Shown: piece by piece, positions 31,703 through 44,080 of the stretch
Layout: each line of letters begins with the position of its first letter
Numbering within the stretch: the stretch's first letter is position 1
DNA from: Selaginella moellendorffii
Lineage: Eukaryota > Streptophyta > Lycopodiopsida > Selaginellales > Selaginellaceae
Direction of reading: 5' to 3'
Assembly (NCBI RefSeq): GCF_000143415.4
Contig: NW_003314270.1
Coordinates: 1,704,290 to 1,768,289, forward strand
Length of the DNA stretch: 64,000 nt
The notes under the pieces: generated by a model
What the model saw: the letters and a program-made list of their open reading frames with translations, nothing else
Told to the model about the DNA's origin: nothing
Database searches by the model: none
Translations under genes and position numbers: made by a program

Positions 31703-32661
31703 TGTCGCAAATGTGATTGCGGGTATCGAAAGTTACTTGTTAGCTAGTCCTTTCGAATATTCTTTTTTTACTGCCACGATGGAAGGAGATCGATATTGTT
31801 GGATCATTTATCAGTTTCTGCCTAAGCTAGTTGAAAAATTAGTCATCACATGTGCACTTAGACTAGAAGGGCACTAAGGAAGGAAATCCTAAATTGTCAT
31901 TTAGTCAAGCATACTTGACATAGTAGTGAAAAACTCATGTTGTTAGTTTATACTTGCTAGTGTTGGAAACCTCTACAATATTGAGCTTAGTCCCTCAATA
32001 TTCACAAAATAATAGCTTTGTTATCTTGTGAATATTGCTATTTATGGAAAGTGTCTAAATCTACTAGTTTGGCATATCTATGGAATGTAAAAATTGTTTT
32101 GAACACAATGGTGTTAGTGGGGGGGCGGGGCTGTGAGGTGTTCCAAATGTATAGTAAGGCTAATGTGTAGATCGGGCATGGCTGACCAACTTGAGGCATA
32201 GTTTAGCTCTTGCTTACGTGTTTGTCCTTGTTCTACTGTTCTACCTCTGGCTTGTGTCTAAGCCCAAGTTCCAAACCATGCTAGCTGATTAAGCCACTGA
32301 TATGCTAAAATAGCGCTATACTCCATTTAGCTTTGTTTTGTATGCTAGTCCTACCATTGGGATGCTAGATGCTCTAAAACGATCCTAAGTTGCTATGTGC
32401 TCCTGTCCCTTTGCTCCTTATGCTATATACTCAAGAGTCACTCCATGCTCCAGTTCCTTTGCTTCTTAGCTCCATGCTTAGGAGTTTAGCTTTGTTCCTT
32501 CATTCAGTTGCCCAAGGCCCTAAAACTCAAGTTTTTCTCCCTTGTTTGTGGTATGTGGTACGTGGCATATGATACATGGCATATAGAGGGTTTAGGTTAT
32601 ACTTTGTGGTTATTCTATAGTAAATCACCATAGAATAAGGGTGAAAACCACATGCACTACA
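31703..32661 (+). mobile_element. LTR (TGTCGC...CACTACA), plus strand
   Basis: Starts TGTCGCAAATGTGAT after a polypurine tract and ends GCACTACA. It is homologous to the minus-strand LTR at 46831-47953. It is shorter and more AT-rich, fitting an old, methylation-decayed copy. Its 3' position relative to the tract marks it as a 3' LTR. Confidence 0.75.
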
Positions 32662-33652
32662 GTCTCAATCTCAAATCCAGTCTTAAACTCCATCTCAGAC
32701 TCAATCTTGAATTCTATCTTGGACTCCTTCCCAAACTCCATCTCAGACTCCATCTCAGATTCCATCTCGAACTCCTTCTCAGACTTTTTAGACTCTATGT
32801 TGGACCTGATCTTGACACCTTTGCATGTCACAACACTTGTTATATGTTGGTGATTCTTTTGTTCCTTTTTGAAGATTGATATAAGCAATCAAAGAGAACG
32901 ACTCAAGAGACAATCCATGGGGTTTAAATATAGAAGAAAAAGGCCCATGAATAAAAGTGCACCCCCTTTTCCAATCGGTTAAGGGTCTTGAGATATCTGG
33001 GGTTAAGCATCCTTAGGCTTGAATAATATTAGGTTGGATGACCTCTCGAGAAAACTAAATTTAGGAGTTTACATTTGGCATTAGAAAGGTCTCAGGTTTG
33101 ACTCTGTTGGTTAGCTAAGGGAATCTCACCACATGTTGATTGACATTTAGTAGGTCTAGTTTGCTCCAGCTAAGCTCAACTCGAGGGGTAGGGTGTCAAG
33201 AGAGTGAGGCTCTCGGGAGATCTACAACTCTCAACTTTCATTCATGAGGGCGTGAATTTGCAAGGAAGCATAGTAGATTATAAGCAACCAAAGAGAACAA
33301 CTTGAGAAACAATACATAAAGTTTAAATATAGAGGGAAATGGCACATGAATAAGAGTGCACCCCCTTTTCTAATTGGTTAAGGGTTTTAGGATATTTGGG
33401 GTTAAGCGTCCTTGGATTTGAATAGTACTAAGCTATGCGACATTTTGGGAAGTCTAAATTCAGAATCTTACAATTTACTCAACATATACTTTGTGCTTAC
33501 TCCTTGAGCATTTCTTTAGGAGTTCCACTCCCACTGCTAACTTTGTCAAAGCTTTTAATTTAAACATGTTATACTTATTAAGCTTCTACTTTAGCCACTA
33601 CCACATGGCACACTTTGGCTTCCACTTGGGAAGTAGGGATTTTTGTCTCATA
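32662..33652 (+). mobile_element. Decayed LTR interrupted by a TRIM
   Basis: A degenerate tandem array (32662-32790) and later sequence match the plus-strand LTR at 28217-28923 in order, with the TRIM 32880-33472 inserted in between. The end TTTGTCTCATA at 33652 and the following ATTGGCACTCGAAC correspond to the LTR end and a mutated primer site. Confidence 0.6.
32880..33472 (+). mobile_element. Complete Cassandra-like TRIM (593 bp)
   Basis: Two 194-bp LTRs (32880-33073 and 33279-33472) flank a ~205-bp internal part with a decayed primer site after 33073. Each LTR contains a 5S-like segment (32977-33054 and 33376-33454) with GGTTAAGC and a degenerate GGATGACCTC...GAAGTC end. Flanking ATTGA (32875-32879) and ATTTA (33473-33477) look like a 5-bp target duplication with one change. 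Only one copy of the surrounding LTR sequence is interrupted, confirming insertion. Confidence 0.85.
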
Positions 33653-35696
33653 ATTGGCACTCGAACCTAACCTTTGAAGGGACCTAACCTAAAAGTTTTG
33701 AGAGTGAGTTAGAAGGCACTAGAGAGAGAGTGTCAGGAGGAGTGAGGGAGGGAGCACACAGGACGGCAGCAGCAACACACGCGCCGCAGCAGCAGCACGC
33801 AAGGCTCTCCTCCTTCCTCCTCTTCCTCTCTTCTCTCAAAAGAAGCATCTCAGCGCTTGAATCTCGATTTCTCCCAAACGGCTAGGAGTTTTCTCGATTC
33901 CTTCGACAGGGGGCTTGTAGGAGTGGAGCATCACGTCCTCCTGCAACGGCGCAGTGAGATCTGCCACGGATCTGGAGATCTCGCTCACCCTAGTTGCGGC
34001 AGCAGCTAGGTTTTGCAAGCTTTCAAGATTTGGGGCTTTCGGTTCTTGGGGGAAATTGAGTTGTGGGAGCGATAGAGGCGAGGAAGAGGGACATCGCCAG
34101 CTTCACCAGTCCTCCACTCGCTTTGCCAGAGTGACTATGGCAAAGGACGGGCTCTTTTTATTCCTCTTTTCTCTCCTACGGCTTGGTTTTCGCTTTGATT
34201 CTTGTTTCGACTTCACGGCTAGCATCTAGGGAGTGGCGAGCAGCACTCCCAGCAGCAGCGCTTCATTCTGATCTGGGATTCAGGAGATTCAGATGACCCT
34301 AGCTCGCACTCTGGAATTAGGGTTCTTGGGCGGCAGCTAGGGTTAGGGTTCACCCTGTTCTAGTCCTTGGTGGCTAGGGCTTCTAGGGCTGGCAGTGGTG
34401 GGTTGCTACAGTCCTAGGAGGCTCTTGAGGCATCTCGACGGTGGACAGACAGTTGCAAAAGCCCTAGAAATGGGGCTCTTTGCCAAGATCTATGTGACCT
34501 TGCTTGCCTTGACGCGTGACGACAGTGGTAGCGGTCAAGGATTGGTGGAGTTGGATGTCGCTTTAGGGGTGACTCGGAGCGGCTGGGACTTGAAAAAATT
34601 CCCAGCTTTCTGGATTCTCTTTGGATGACCACGCATGGTGTCTCACTTTGAGGATGATCGAGAAGGGAGGATTTTTGGATCTAGTGGCAGGGACTGCTGC
34701 CACAGTTGGGACCAACGGCCAACAGAGTCGATGTGGCAGTACACGTGTGGGGGATCCATACATCTCTCCTCCAATGCCTGCTCTAGAGTTCGCTCCCCTA
34801 GGAGGAGGTTCGTGCCCTTTCTTAGTTCCTATGGCAGGGGCTAGGACTCATTTGAAGATGAGCTAGCGCACTTGTCTCGTGTGGGAGTCAAGGTAGCACA
34901 CTCCAGCCTTGAGTTGGAGGACGTTCACACCTCGCATGGAGCTACGAGTTGGAGTATTATCGCGTTCGAGCGCTGTTCTGGCACTGGAGGCACGTTGGTG
35001 GTGGAGCGCTCCGTGGCAAGTTGTGCTAGCCATGGAGCGTAGCAGGTGGCTTCAAGCCTCACGGTGGAGTCACTTGGGAGGCGGATGGCCCAAGAGCAGC
35101 ACCTGGCGTTTGCGCTCATAGTTTCACTAGTTTCTTCGAGAGTGCACTCTCAATGTTGTTTTGGAGGGCTCCGTGGCGGTTTCGCGTGTCACAGAGCGCA
35201 GTAGGTGGCTTCCAATTTTGCAGGGGAGTCACTTGGGAGGTGGACAGCCTACGGGCAACGCTGGGCATCCATGCTCGTAATCTCACTAGTCTCTTTGAGA
35301 ATGCACTCTTGCTGTTGTTTTAGCCCCTAAGGGGTATTGGGAAATAGTACATACACATTTCATTGAACCTAACCTTTGTAGAATGTTTATTGGCATCCCT
35401 TCATGGTAGATAGAGATAGCTCCCTACGTTTGGTTGACCAAACTAAAGCTATGTTAATTATCTTAACTTTAGCATACCTCAAGATCCAACTTGGGACATT
35501 CTTCAATTTCTTAAATTGATCCTTTATATAAGTATATAGAGTTCTACCTCACAAAAACTTCCTCTAATAAATCTCATGCATTTACCAAGTTCTCTTTTAG
35601 TTCCCATATTTCTTTACAAAGTGAAAACCCTTTCCATTTCACATGTAATTCTTTTACCTTATGTCCTTGTGATGTTTATACATATGAGGATAGCCT
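33653..35696 (+). other. Non-coding leader of the AT-rich gypsy relic
   Basis: It lies between the decayed primer site and the gag remains. It has an unusual GC-rich block (33740-35330) with CAG/GCAGCAGC runs and short open frames without recognisable domains. These are more likely leader sequence than genes. Confidence 0.45.
35003..35322. repeat. Tandem duplication of ~160 bp in the leader
   Basis: The unit from GCTCCGTGGC to the GCACTCT...TGTTGTTTT stretch occurs twice in succession, diverged by point changes. Confidence 0.8.
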
Positions 35697-38600
35697 TGAG
35701 TGGATAAGGAATCCTTGTATAAGGAGGACTTTTGTAAAAAAACTTCTAAACATGAGTCTAATGGGCAAAGTTTGATTGTCCAAGGCTCAATCAGACACTC
35801 TAGAAGTATAATTTGCACAAAGAAATACTCTACTAGAGACCCTTATATACAAGCTAAGGCAAAACACTTTAGATGTAAGCAATGTAGATAGCGTCGACCC
35901 TTTGGCAGGTGCTAAGGCAAAACTAAATAAGGTCAAGCAAACCAAGGTGAGTTTGTCCTTCAAGCATTTCCCAAGTACAAACCAAAGCTCCCAATAATCT
36001 TCAAAGGAGTAAATGACTATAAGGTGGTGGAGGATTGATTTTATGATATAAAGGATTACTTTTGAGTATTGTGGTTACCAAATTCGAAAAAGGTCCTATG
36101 TGCAAAACTATACTTAACAAATAATACAAGTTTTAGTGGAGAACGTAAAAGGCCAATGAATATGGCCATCTAGAAAGTGATAAAGGTGAAGATCCAAGCA
36201 ACCTATATTCCCTCAAATACTACTCTACATTTAAAAAATAAACTCAATAGGCTGAGGCAAATATGAACCATTCAAGAGTATATGAAACATTTATGGTTGA
36301 AATAATCTTTGTCACATATATGGGCAACATGGATGCATTCCATGCCTTCATATCACGCTTGAAGACTAGTGCTCAGGGCAAGGTGATGGGCTGTAACCCG
36401 AAAAACTATAAAAAAATATTGGATGTGGCTATCAAAGTGAATGCACTTTGATAGCCACATCCAATATTTTCTTATAGTTTTTGACAATCTGCGAAAAGGG
36501 AACTCAATTAGGTTTAGATTTACATTTAGCAAGGGATACAAACCAATAAGTTGGGAAGGTAGATTTAGTGGTTAAAAACAAGGCATGTGTGAAAGTTAGA
36601 TCAAGAGAGACAAACCTACTGATAAAAAAATAAAGTCTAGTAATAGTGTGGGGAATAATGTATATTTTAATTATGGTGAGGCTATACTTCTTGAGAGAAT
36701 GTCCCTAGTTGAAGAAGGCCAAAATAAATATAACCATTAACTTGGGTGAAGTCTAAATAAAGGTATATGATCTAGTCCCTATCTCAAAGTGATTTATTAT
36801 ATGAACAACTTTGGTAGAGAGTCACTTGCAACAATTACTAGCCCTCAGAGGGAATCTCAAAGATATCTTCGTTAAGATCCTTATTAATATAAGTGCTTTA
36901 GAAAATTTTGTGGCTACAGACATATCTCCACAAGCCAGACTAATGGTATAATGGCTGGGAGAACTTAGGACTATAGATTTTGTTGAAAGTAGTCAAAGTA
37001 CTAATAAGGTATTTTAACAAGCAAGAGTTGAAATAGTGACATTAGAAATTTGATATGGATTTCACTATTTTGGACATGGTGGGATTCGATATAATCTTTA
37101 GGATGGATTGGTTCAATCAGTTTATAATAACCTTGCATCAACAAGGTATGGTGGTATTTATAAATACCCTTGAAAAATGATCTAAGATAGCTTAGGATCT
37201 AAAGATAAGACGAAGTAGATCCAAGGACTCTTGCTTGAACTTGGTGTCTATAGGCAAATAGCTCGCTAAGGGAACCAAAGCAGCATTTTTGTGCTTACTC
37301 TCAATAAGAAGAAAAAAAAAGACTGGAACAGAAAAAATACCCTTAGTGATTCAGCAAGTATTAAATCAATTTCGAAATACCATACCAAAGGAGTTGCTAG
37401 TGGGGCTACCCTTTACTCAATCAATAGAACATAAGGTTAAGGTGGTTAAGGGTGTGAAGGTAATGGTTTGTCTCCTTTATCAGTGAAACAGAAAAGAACT
37501 TGAGAAGCTCAAATGCTAACTTGAGGAGTTGGTTGATAAAGGATATATTAGATTAAGTTGCCATATAGGCTTCCAATGTCATTTATGAAAAATAAGGATG
37601 TCTTTATGTGCATATGTATAGACTATCAGTTGCTCAACAAGTATTAGAAAAAAAACAAGTACCCTTTATAAAGGATTAAGGACTTGTTTGATAGTTTAGA
37701 AAAAGTAAAATACTTCTCAAGAATTGATCTAAAATCAAGATACTACCAAATTAGAGTAGAAAAGGAAGATTTTGATAAGACAACCTCTCAAATAAAGTAT
37801 AGAAGATTGAGTTGGGTTGTGCAATACACCAACATTCTTAGTGCTAATGAACCACATCTTTCTACCTTAATTGGATCACTTTGTCGTCCTTTACATTTAC
37901 GACATCCTAATATCTAGTAAAACATTAAAAGAGTATGCTGAACACCTAAAAAACGAACACAAATGGTATGTTAAAGAGAAGTGTGATTTTGTTTAATAAG
38001 AGGTAAAGTTTTTTGGGTAGGTAAAGATATGCTCAATATACACCTAAAAAAGGTCTAAGTGATTCAGGAATGCAATCAACTATTAAATGTACATAAATTA
38101 AGGGCATTCTTAGAGCTATTCAACTACTATCGAAAGTTTATCAAATACTATTCAAGAGTAACTTTGCCTTTAACAGAGAAAATGGGAAAAGGGAAGATAG
38201 TATAGATAGCAAAATGTGAGGACCTCAAAGAGAAGTTGAGGAAGGCTTTTATGTTGGCATTACTAAACTTTGGTAAGGATTTCGAGGTAGAAACAAATAT
38301 ATTAAACTTTATGTTAAGTATAGTTTCAAAGCAAAAAAATTACCTAGTGGCTCTCTTTTTTAAGAAGTTGGACAAAGCTCAACAAGAGTGGCTTGCCCAT
38401 AAAAAGGAATTATCTACCTTGGTCAAGGCACTAAAAAAGTGGTAACACTACCTTGGAAGGCACTTCAAGGTATACACAAATAATGTGGCAATGAAACATG
38501 TCGTGTCACAGTTTGATCTCTTAGGAAAATAAGATCAATAAATGCTTTGGCTAAGTTTGATTGCAAAATTCTGTATAAATCTAAGAATAGCAATATTATG

Positions 38601-38990
38601 ACAGATGCTTTAAGTCATAAAGCAAGTTTGACATTGCCAATATGTAACATAATTACAACCTTCTAAAATGATATGTAGACAATGTATGACAGCTTTAGTC
38701 TAGCACAAAAAGTGTTGCTAAGGAACAAAGACATGTGTGATACTTACCAATGAAGCGAGCCACCTAAGAAAGTTATATAGAATGCAATAAACTCATTTAT
38801 TATAAACAGATAAGCTTGTATGTTCCACAAGGCAAACTAAGGAAAGTAGCTTTAGAAGAGTGTCATAACGAATCTCTTGTAGGACACAGTGGAATATCCA
38901 AGATAATAGGCTTGCTTAAGAGAAACTATCAATTGCCATATACAAGGCCATAGTCAACAAGTTATAGAATTAGATAGATTTGTTTGATGT
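35697..38990 (+). pseudogene. Strongly AT-shifted Ty3/gypsy gag-pol relic
   Basis: Fragments in order match the 19-22 kb element: Gag (35697), the Gag block MDAFHAFIS (36331), the protease-RT linker (37289), RT (RIDLKSRYYQIRVEKEDF, 37720), RNase H (38236-38445), and the integrase zinc-binding part (ECHNES...GHSGISKI, about 38860-38920). Dozens of stops and frameshifts break it. Most differences from the relative are G/C to A/T, as expected from deamination of methylated cytosine. Confidence 0.9.
36401..36482. repeat. Inverted duplication of ~39 bp inside the gag relic
   Basis: Arms 36401-36439 and 36444-36482 are nearly perfect reverse complements around a 4-nt centre. The undamaged relative has no second arm there, so it arose as a fold-back duplication or an assembly error. 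Confidence 0.9.
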
Positions 38991-38999
38991 GGGTATTAA

Positions 39000-39955
39000 A
39001 CTTCTTCTATAGGTGCTAGAATTATAAAGAACCAACTCAAAATCATAACAAGAATAACAAAGAGTTCATTAAATGAGACCAAATCCAAGATCTAGTTTGA
39101 GATTGAGTCTTATAAAGAACTAACTCACCAAAATATCATAAGCTAAAAGACCGTCCAAAATGATAACTTGAATGATAAATAGTTCATTAGATGAGATTAA
39201 GTCCAAGATCTAGTTTGACATTAAGTCCAAGATCGAGTCTAAATACTAATATAAATCATGGGGTGAAAACCCAAAGCAATTGTTTCCCATAGAGGGGGAT
39301 ACAAAGGGTTCCAAAAATATAGTAGGGATAGTGAGGATAAGAACTTAGTCTTGAAAGAACTTTTCAATAGTGCTTCCAAACAAAGTTGGGGTTGGCATTA
39401 AATTTGGTACGAGTGAGTATAGACATAAAAAGTGCCAAAGAGGCTCCTTAAGAAAGTGTTTAAAAGAAAGTGTTTAAAAGAAAGTGTCTAAACCTTTCTA
39501 GGTGGTTGGGCCTTCCCTTTGGGATGGAGGTGGGGAGTCAAAGTGCTTATATTAGGTTGTTAGGCCATGGTATTTCCCCTTAAGGTCCCAAACTAAGAGA
39601 TGCACCTAAAATTTAAGATTTAAAGAGTCCTATGAACAAGTTTTGTTATATTATAAGATGATAGGAACTTGGATACTTGGTGTGCTTGGCTACTTGTGCT
39701 TACAGAGAAAGTAACTGAACTTTAAGTCCAATCTAACCCAAGGAAGGGGATTGAATGAGAGTTTGGGGAATCCATGATAAGTTGGCTAATATCTCGTTAC
39801 TCGTGTAGTAAATAGTTGAATTTAAGTAAAACCAATTAAGAGTTAGTACTATAAGTGTGAACCTTGGCAAAGGAACTTAAGTATAACCAATGCAAAAGTG
39901 GTCGGATAGACAAAATAAGCTAGCAAACTGGAAAAAAGAAAATTTAATGCCTACA
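39000..39955 (+). mobile_element. 3' LTR of the AT-rich gypsy relic
   Basis: It matches, inverted, the 5' LTR at 22102-23280, including the AAAGAGTTCAT block, the GGTGAAAACCCAAAGC box with a TATAGTAGGGATAG box, and the end GCAAACTGGAAAA...CCTACA at 39955. The left boundary is approximate. Confidence 0.65.
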
Positions 39956-40163
39956 ATGACTTCAATAATATGGTGGAGTATAATCAGAAAAATACTTAAC
40001 AAAATTAAGATATTACACTTTGTCAAGGAAGCACTATATATATATACCTAGAATAGAGAACCTTAGAAAAATGGCCAGTTAGTCAAAATCAATTTGTAAA
40101 CTCTACCTAAGATAAGTGGTCCTATTCCAAATACACACTTAAATTGCTTTAGATTTAAACCAA
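39956..40163. other. AT-rich unassigned sequence before the gap
   Basis: No gene is seen. It is flanked on the right by the assembly gap. Confidence 0.4.
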
Positions 40164-40263
40164 NNNNNNNNNNNNNNNNNNNNNNNNNNNNNNNNNNNNN
40201 NNNNNNNNNNNNNNNNNNNNNNNNNNNNNNNNNNNNNNNNNNNNNNNNNNNNNNNNNNNNNNN
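40164..40263. other. Assembly gap (100 N)
   Basis: Exactly 100 undetermined bases, a conventional placeholder. True size and orientation across it are unknown. Confidence 0.99.
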
Positions 40264-41652
40264 ATTTTTCAAGAGTGGTCAAAAAAGGCATTTTCATCTA
40301 TTATTTTTGAAGCTCAAATTTGTTTTTAGCAATTATTGGTGATGATTGATTATCATCAAGGATAGGTGGTTATCTTTGTTAGAGATATTGTTAGTTTGCC
40401 ATTTTTGGGGTAGTAGTTTATTTTTTGACAATGATTATGCATCTCTATTAATGGGATGATTGTTGATCTTTTGTGATAGTTATTTTTTTTCTTTGATAGC
40501 TTTTAGCTTTTTGTGTTATTATATATTTTTTGTGGTTTGCTCTAGATTGATCTCTTGGGATTGAAATATCAATAAAATATTGTTACTACTTGCTTTAGCA
40601 ATTTTAGTTCTTTAATATTATTAACTAGGGTTTATTCAGATTGGTTAGTGAGATGGTTAGTATATATAAAGTGTTTGTTAACCTTTCAATATTCATTTAT
40701 AAGATATTTATATAGTTGATTATGCTAAATTGGAATATTATGGTATATTTATGAGCACTTTGCATTTTGGGTGATGATACTTTATAAGTATTGCATTTTA
40801 TATTAATCTTTGTGGTTCATATCCTATATTAATTTATTGAATGATAGAATTATAAGCTCATGATTTTGGACTTCCCAGGAGGTCACCCAACTTAATATTA
40901 CTCAAACTAAAAATACATAACCCGAAACATATTAAAAGCTTTAACTAATTGGTAAAAATGGTGCACTCTTGGTTATTGGCCTTTCCCTCTATATTTAAAC
41001 CACTACGGATAATCTTTCAAGTAATTTCCTTTGGTTACTTACAAGATTATTTTCATGTTCTAGTCTAAGATGTATTCACTAATAATTCAATGTCTCTTAG
41101 ATATCTTTATTTATGACTTTGATATTATTCATCATATTGATCTTGAAATTTGGGTTAATATAGACAAATTGATTTTAACAGTTTGTATGTATAGTGAAAT
41201 CTTTAGTCATGGGATAACTACTATCAACTCATAGATAACCCATCTCTCTCTCTCTCAATGTTCCTAATTTTCAAGGCAATTCTGTAAAAAACTCTAATTG
41301 TATATTTACAGTAATCTATCTAAACCTTACTGATGGGTTTAGTTTATTTGTTTAGAGGTTTTTGGCTTCTTTCTCTATATCATATACAACTAGGGGCATG
41401 TAATTTTTTGTAAGCTAGGTGACACCTAAAGCAACAAGGGTGGTTAATTCGATTGGTCATTTCCTTGTTAGTGATTGTTAGATGATGTTTGAGTGTAAGT
41501 ACATTTTCCATAAATAGAGAGGTTATTCTACAACTCATTTATGTTGATGTATGTTCACTACTATAAACTTTTTTTGGAGTTATTTCCTCAACGGTGGTCT
41601 AGACTAAAGTATGCATTGACAATGATATTGCTCTTCCTAAAGGGGAGGAGCA
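40264..41652 (+). other. 3' internal region of a TGTCGC-type LTR element with a TRIM solo LTR
   Basis: AT-rich and non-coding. From about 41045 it matches 31090-31702. It ends at the purine run AGGGGAGGAGCA before 41653. Confidence 0.55.
40851..41043 (-). mobile_element. Solo LTR of the Cassandra-like TRIM
   Basis: 193 bp, TGTAAGTAACC...GAGCTTATA on the minus strand, with a 5S-like segment at 40867-40950 (GGTGACCTCCTGGGAAGTCC). AGAAT and AGATT flank it, a possible 5-bp duplication. It interrupts sequence that is continuous at 31090. Confidence 0.8.
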
Positions 41653-42199
41653 TGTCGCAAATATAACTACAGGTATCAAAAATTATCTGTTGGCAAGTTT
41701 TTTTGGTTATTCTTTCTTACTACCACAATGGCAAGAGCTCAATATTTCTTGTTTTCTTTGTTAGTATCTTTTGTTCATGAGTTACTAAACTAGACTTAAC
41801 ATTCATACTTGACTAAATGAGCATATGGAAGGAATTCCTTAATGTCTATTTACCCAAGTTTGACTTGAGTTGTTAATTCTTTTTTGCTCTGTCTCATATT
41901 GGCTTGACAAGAACTTTCATGTATTGAGCATAAGTCCCTCAATAACACTACATGATATTTACTATATCCATTAAACACCCTTACAATCATGCCCTATGTG
42001 CTAGTTTTGTTTCAGTTCTATTAGCTATTATGGAAAGTATCTAGATTTTAGCTATTTATAGAAAATTTCTAGATCTACCAATTAAGCATATCTATAAAAT
42101 ATAGAAATTGTATTGAACACAATAGTGTTACTTTTGCTTCTAGTTTTGCAGTTTAATATCATTCCATATTTAGTATTTTTTCAAGTTTGTCTTAGAGGC
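41653..42199 (+). mobile_element. TGTCGC-type LTR, interrupted by a TRIM
   Basis: Begins TGTCGCAAATATAAC after the purine run and follows the 31703 LTR until the TRIM at 42200. Little LTR sequence can be recognised after the TRIM. Confidence 0.65.
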
Positions 42200-43533
42200 T
42201 ATAAGCAAATAAAGAGAATGACTTGAAAAATGATCCATAAGCGTTCAAATGTATAGGGAATGGGCCTATAAACAAGAGTGAACCCCCTTTTTAATTAGTT
42301 AAAAGTATTAGGATACTTAGGATTAAATGTTCTTGGGTATAAGTAGTATTGAGCTTAGTGACCTCTTAAAAATCCAAATTAAAGAGTTTGTATTTAGTAT
42401 CAAAGAGGTTTTAGATCTAACTTTGTTAATTGGCTAAGGGAATCACACCATATGTTACGATTAACATTTAGCAATCCCAAAAAGTAAGGTGTTAAGAGAG
42501 CGATGTTTGAGAGTGAGCTGCAGCTTTCAACTTCCATTCACAAGGGCATAGAAGTGTGGTAAATTATAAACAACCAAAAATAATAACTCGAGAAATTATC
42601 TTCATAGTTTCAAATATAAAACAAAAAGGGCCTATTGTCGTGAATATGATTTCAAATATTAAAAGATATTTGTTGGCCAGTCCTTACGGACACTCTTTCC
42701 TTACTGCCACGACAATAGGAGGCTAGTACTACTAGTTCCCTTTATAGTTTCTACCCAAGCTAGTTGAGAAACTGAATAACATATATGTATTTAGACCGGA
42801 AGGGCACTAAAGAAGGAAATCCTAAGTTGTTATTAACTCAAACATACTTGACACAGTGGTAAGAAACTTTTATTGTTGGCTTGCACTTACTAGTGTTGAG
42901 AACCCCCACAATATTGAATTTGATCCCTCAATATTTACTAGATGATAGCTTACCATATTTACTAAACACCCTCGCTATTATGCTCTTTGTGTTGGTTTTG
43001 TTTTGGTTTCATTAGTTATTTATAGAAAGTGTCTGGTTTTACTAATTTGGCATATCTATGGAATGTAAAGATTGTTCTAAACATAATGGTATTAGTCTTG
43101 AATACATTGGTACTAATCCCATATCTAAATTCACAACCTAACACCATTCTTAGTAAATTCTATCCTAAAGAATAACTTTTAGTACTAAGGGTGGCTAAAA
43201 GTGAGAGCCCAAAGCATGCCATCCTCAAGGGGGGGGAGGGGGGCTTAGGGGGGGTTTTAAATGTATAAAAGGGATAGTGGTTGACCATTTTGCATGTAGT
43301 TGCTAAATATGAGGAGCTAATGCTTGTAGAATTGAAAGTGTACCAACCCTCAATTCGTAGTGCAACAAGCTTGGAGTTTAACTCCAAATTCATGTGTGTT
43401 ACACCCATAAACAAGAATACACCCCCTTTTTTAATTGGTTAAGGGTTTTTGGATATTTAGGATTAACTGTCTTTAAGTTTAAATGATATTGAACTGAGTG
43501 ACCTCCCAAGAAATTTAAATTCAACAGCTTATA
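42200..43533 (+). mobile_element. Cassandra-like TRIM carrying a solo LTR in its second LTR
   Basis: LTR 1 is 42200-42392 (5S-like part 42297-42376), the internal part about 42393-42564, and LTR 2 is split into 42565-42635 and 43404-43533 (5S-like part 43437-43516). Without the insert the TRIM would have the same layout as 32880-33472. Confidence 0.8.
42636..43403 (+). mobile_element. Solo TGTCGC-type LTR nested in the TRIM
   Basis: Starts TGTCGTGAATATG and ends GTGTTACA. It is flanked by CCTAT (42631-42635) and CCCAT (43404-43408), a 5-bp target duplication with one change. There is no internal region, as expected after recombination between two LTRs. Confidence 0.8.
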
Positions 43534-43783
43534 AAGACTACTTGAATTACTTCCTTTATAGTGGGTTAAACCATATATTGTGACTATCATAGTGAGTTTA
43601 GACTAAATAATGTAAACTTAGTCATTCATATAAAGAATTATAGTGCACATAACTATGCCATGAGATTATTGATATGCTACATGATATATTATTACCATAT
43701 ATCCTTAAATACTTACCCTTTTCTCAGTTACCCTAAGTAAAGAGAGAGAGATAAAGTGCTTCACTTTTATATATAATATTTTA

Positions 43784-43974
<191 letters not shown>

Positions 43975-44080
43975 AATATATTTGTTCAATTTATACTACA
44001 AAATACAATTTTATCAATACTTGCTATAATTTAGGATTTTTTTCTTCTCTCTTATTCTCATCTACAAAAGTTCTTTGAAA

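Noticed and set aside
34395-35121. Several GC-rich frames of 60-80 codons
   Set aside because: They lie in the leader of a decayed gypsy element with an internal tandem duplication; no domains or conservation seen.
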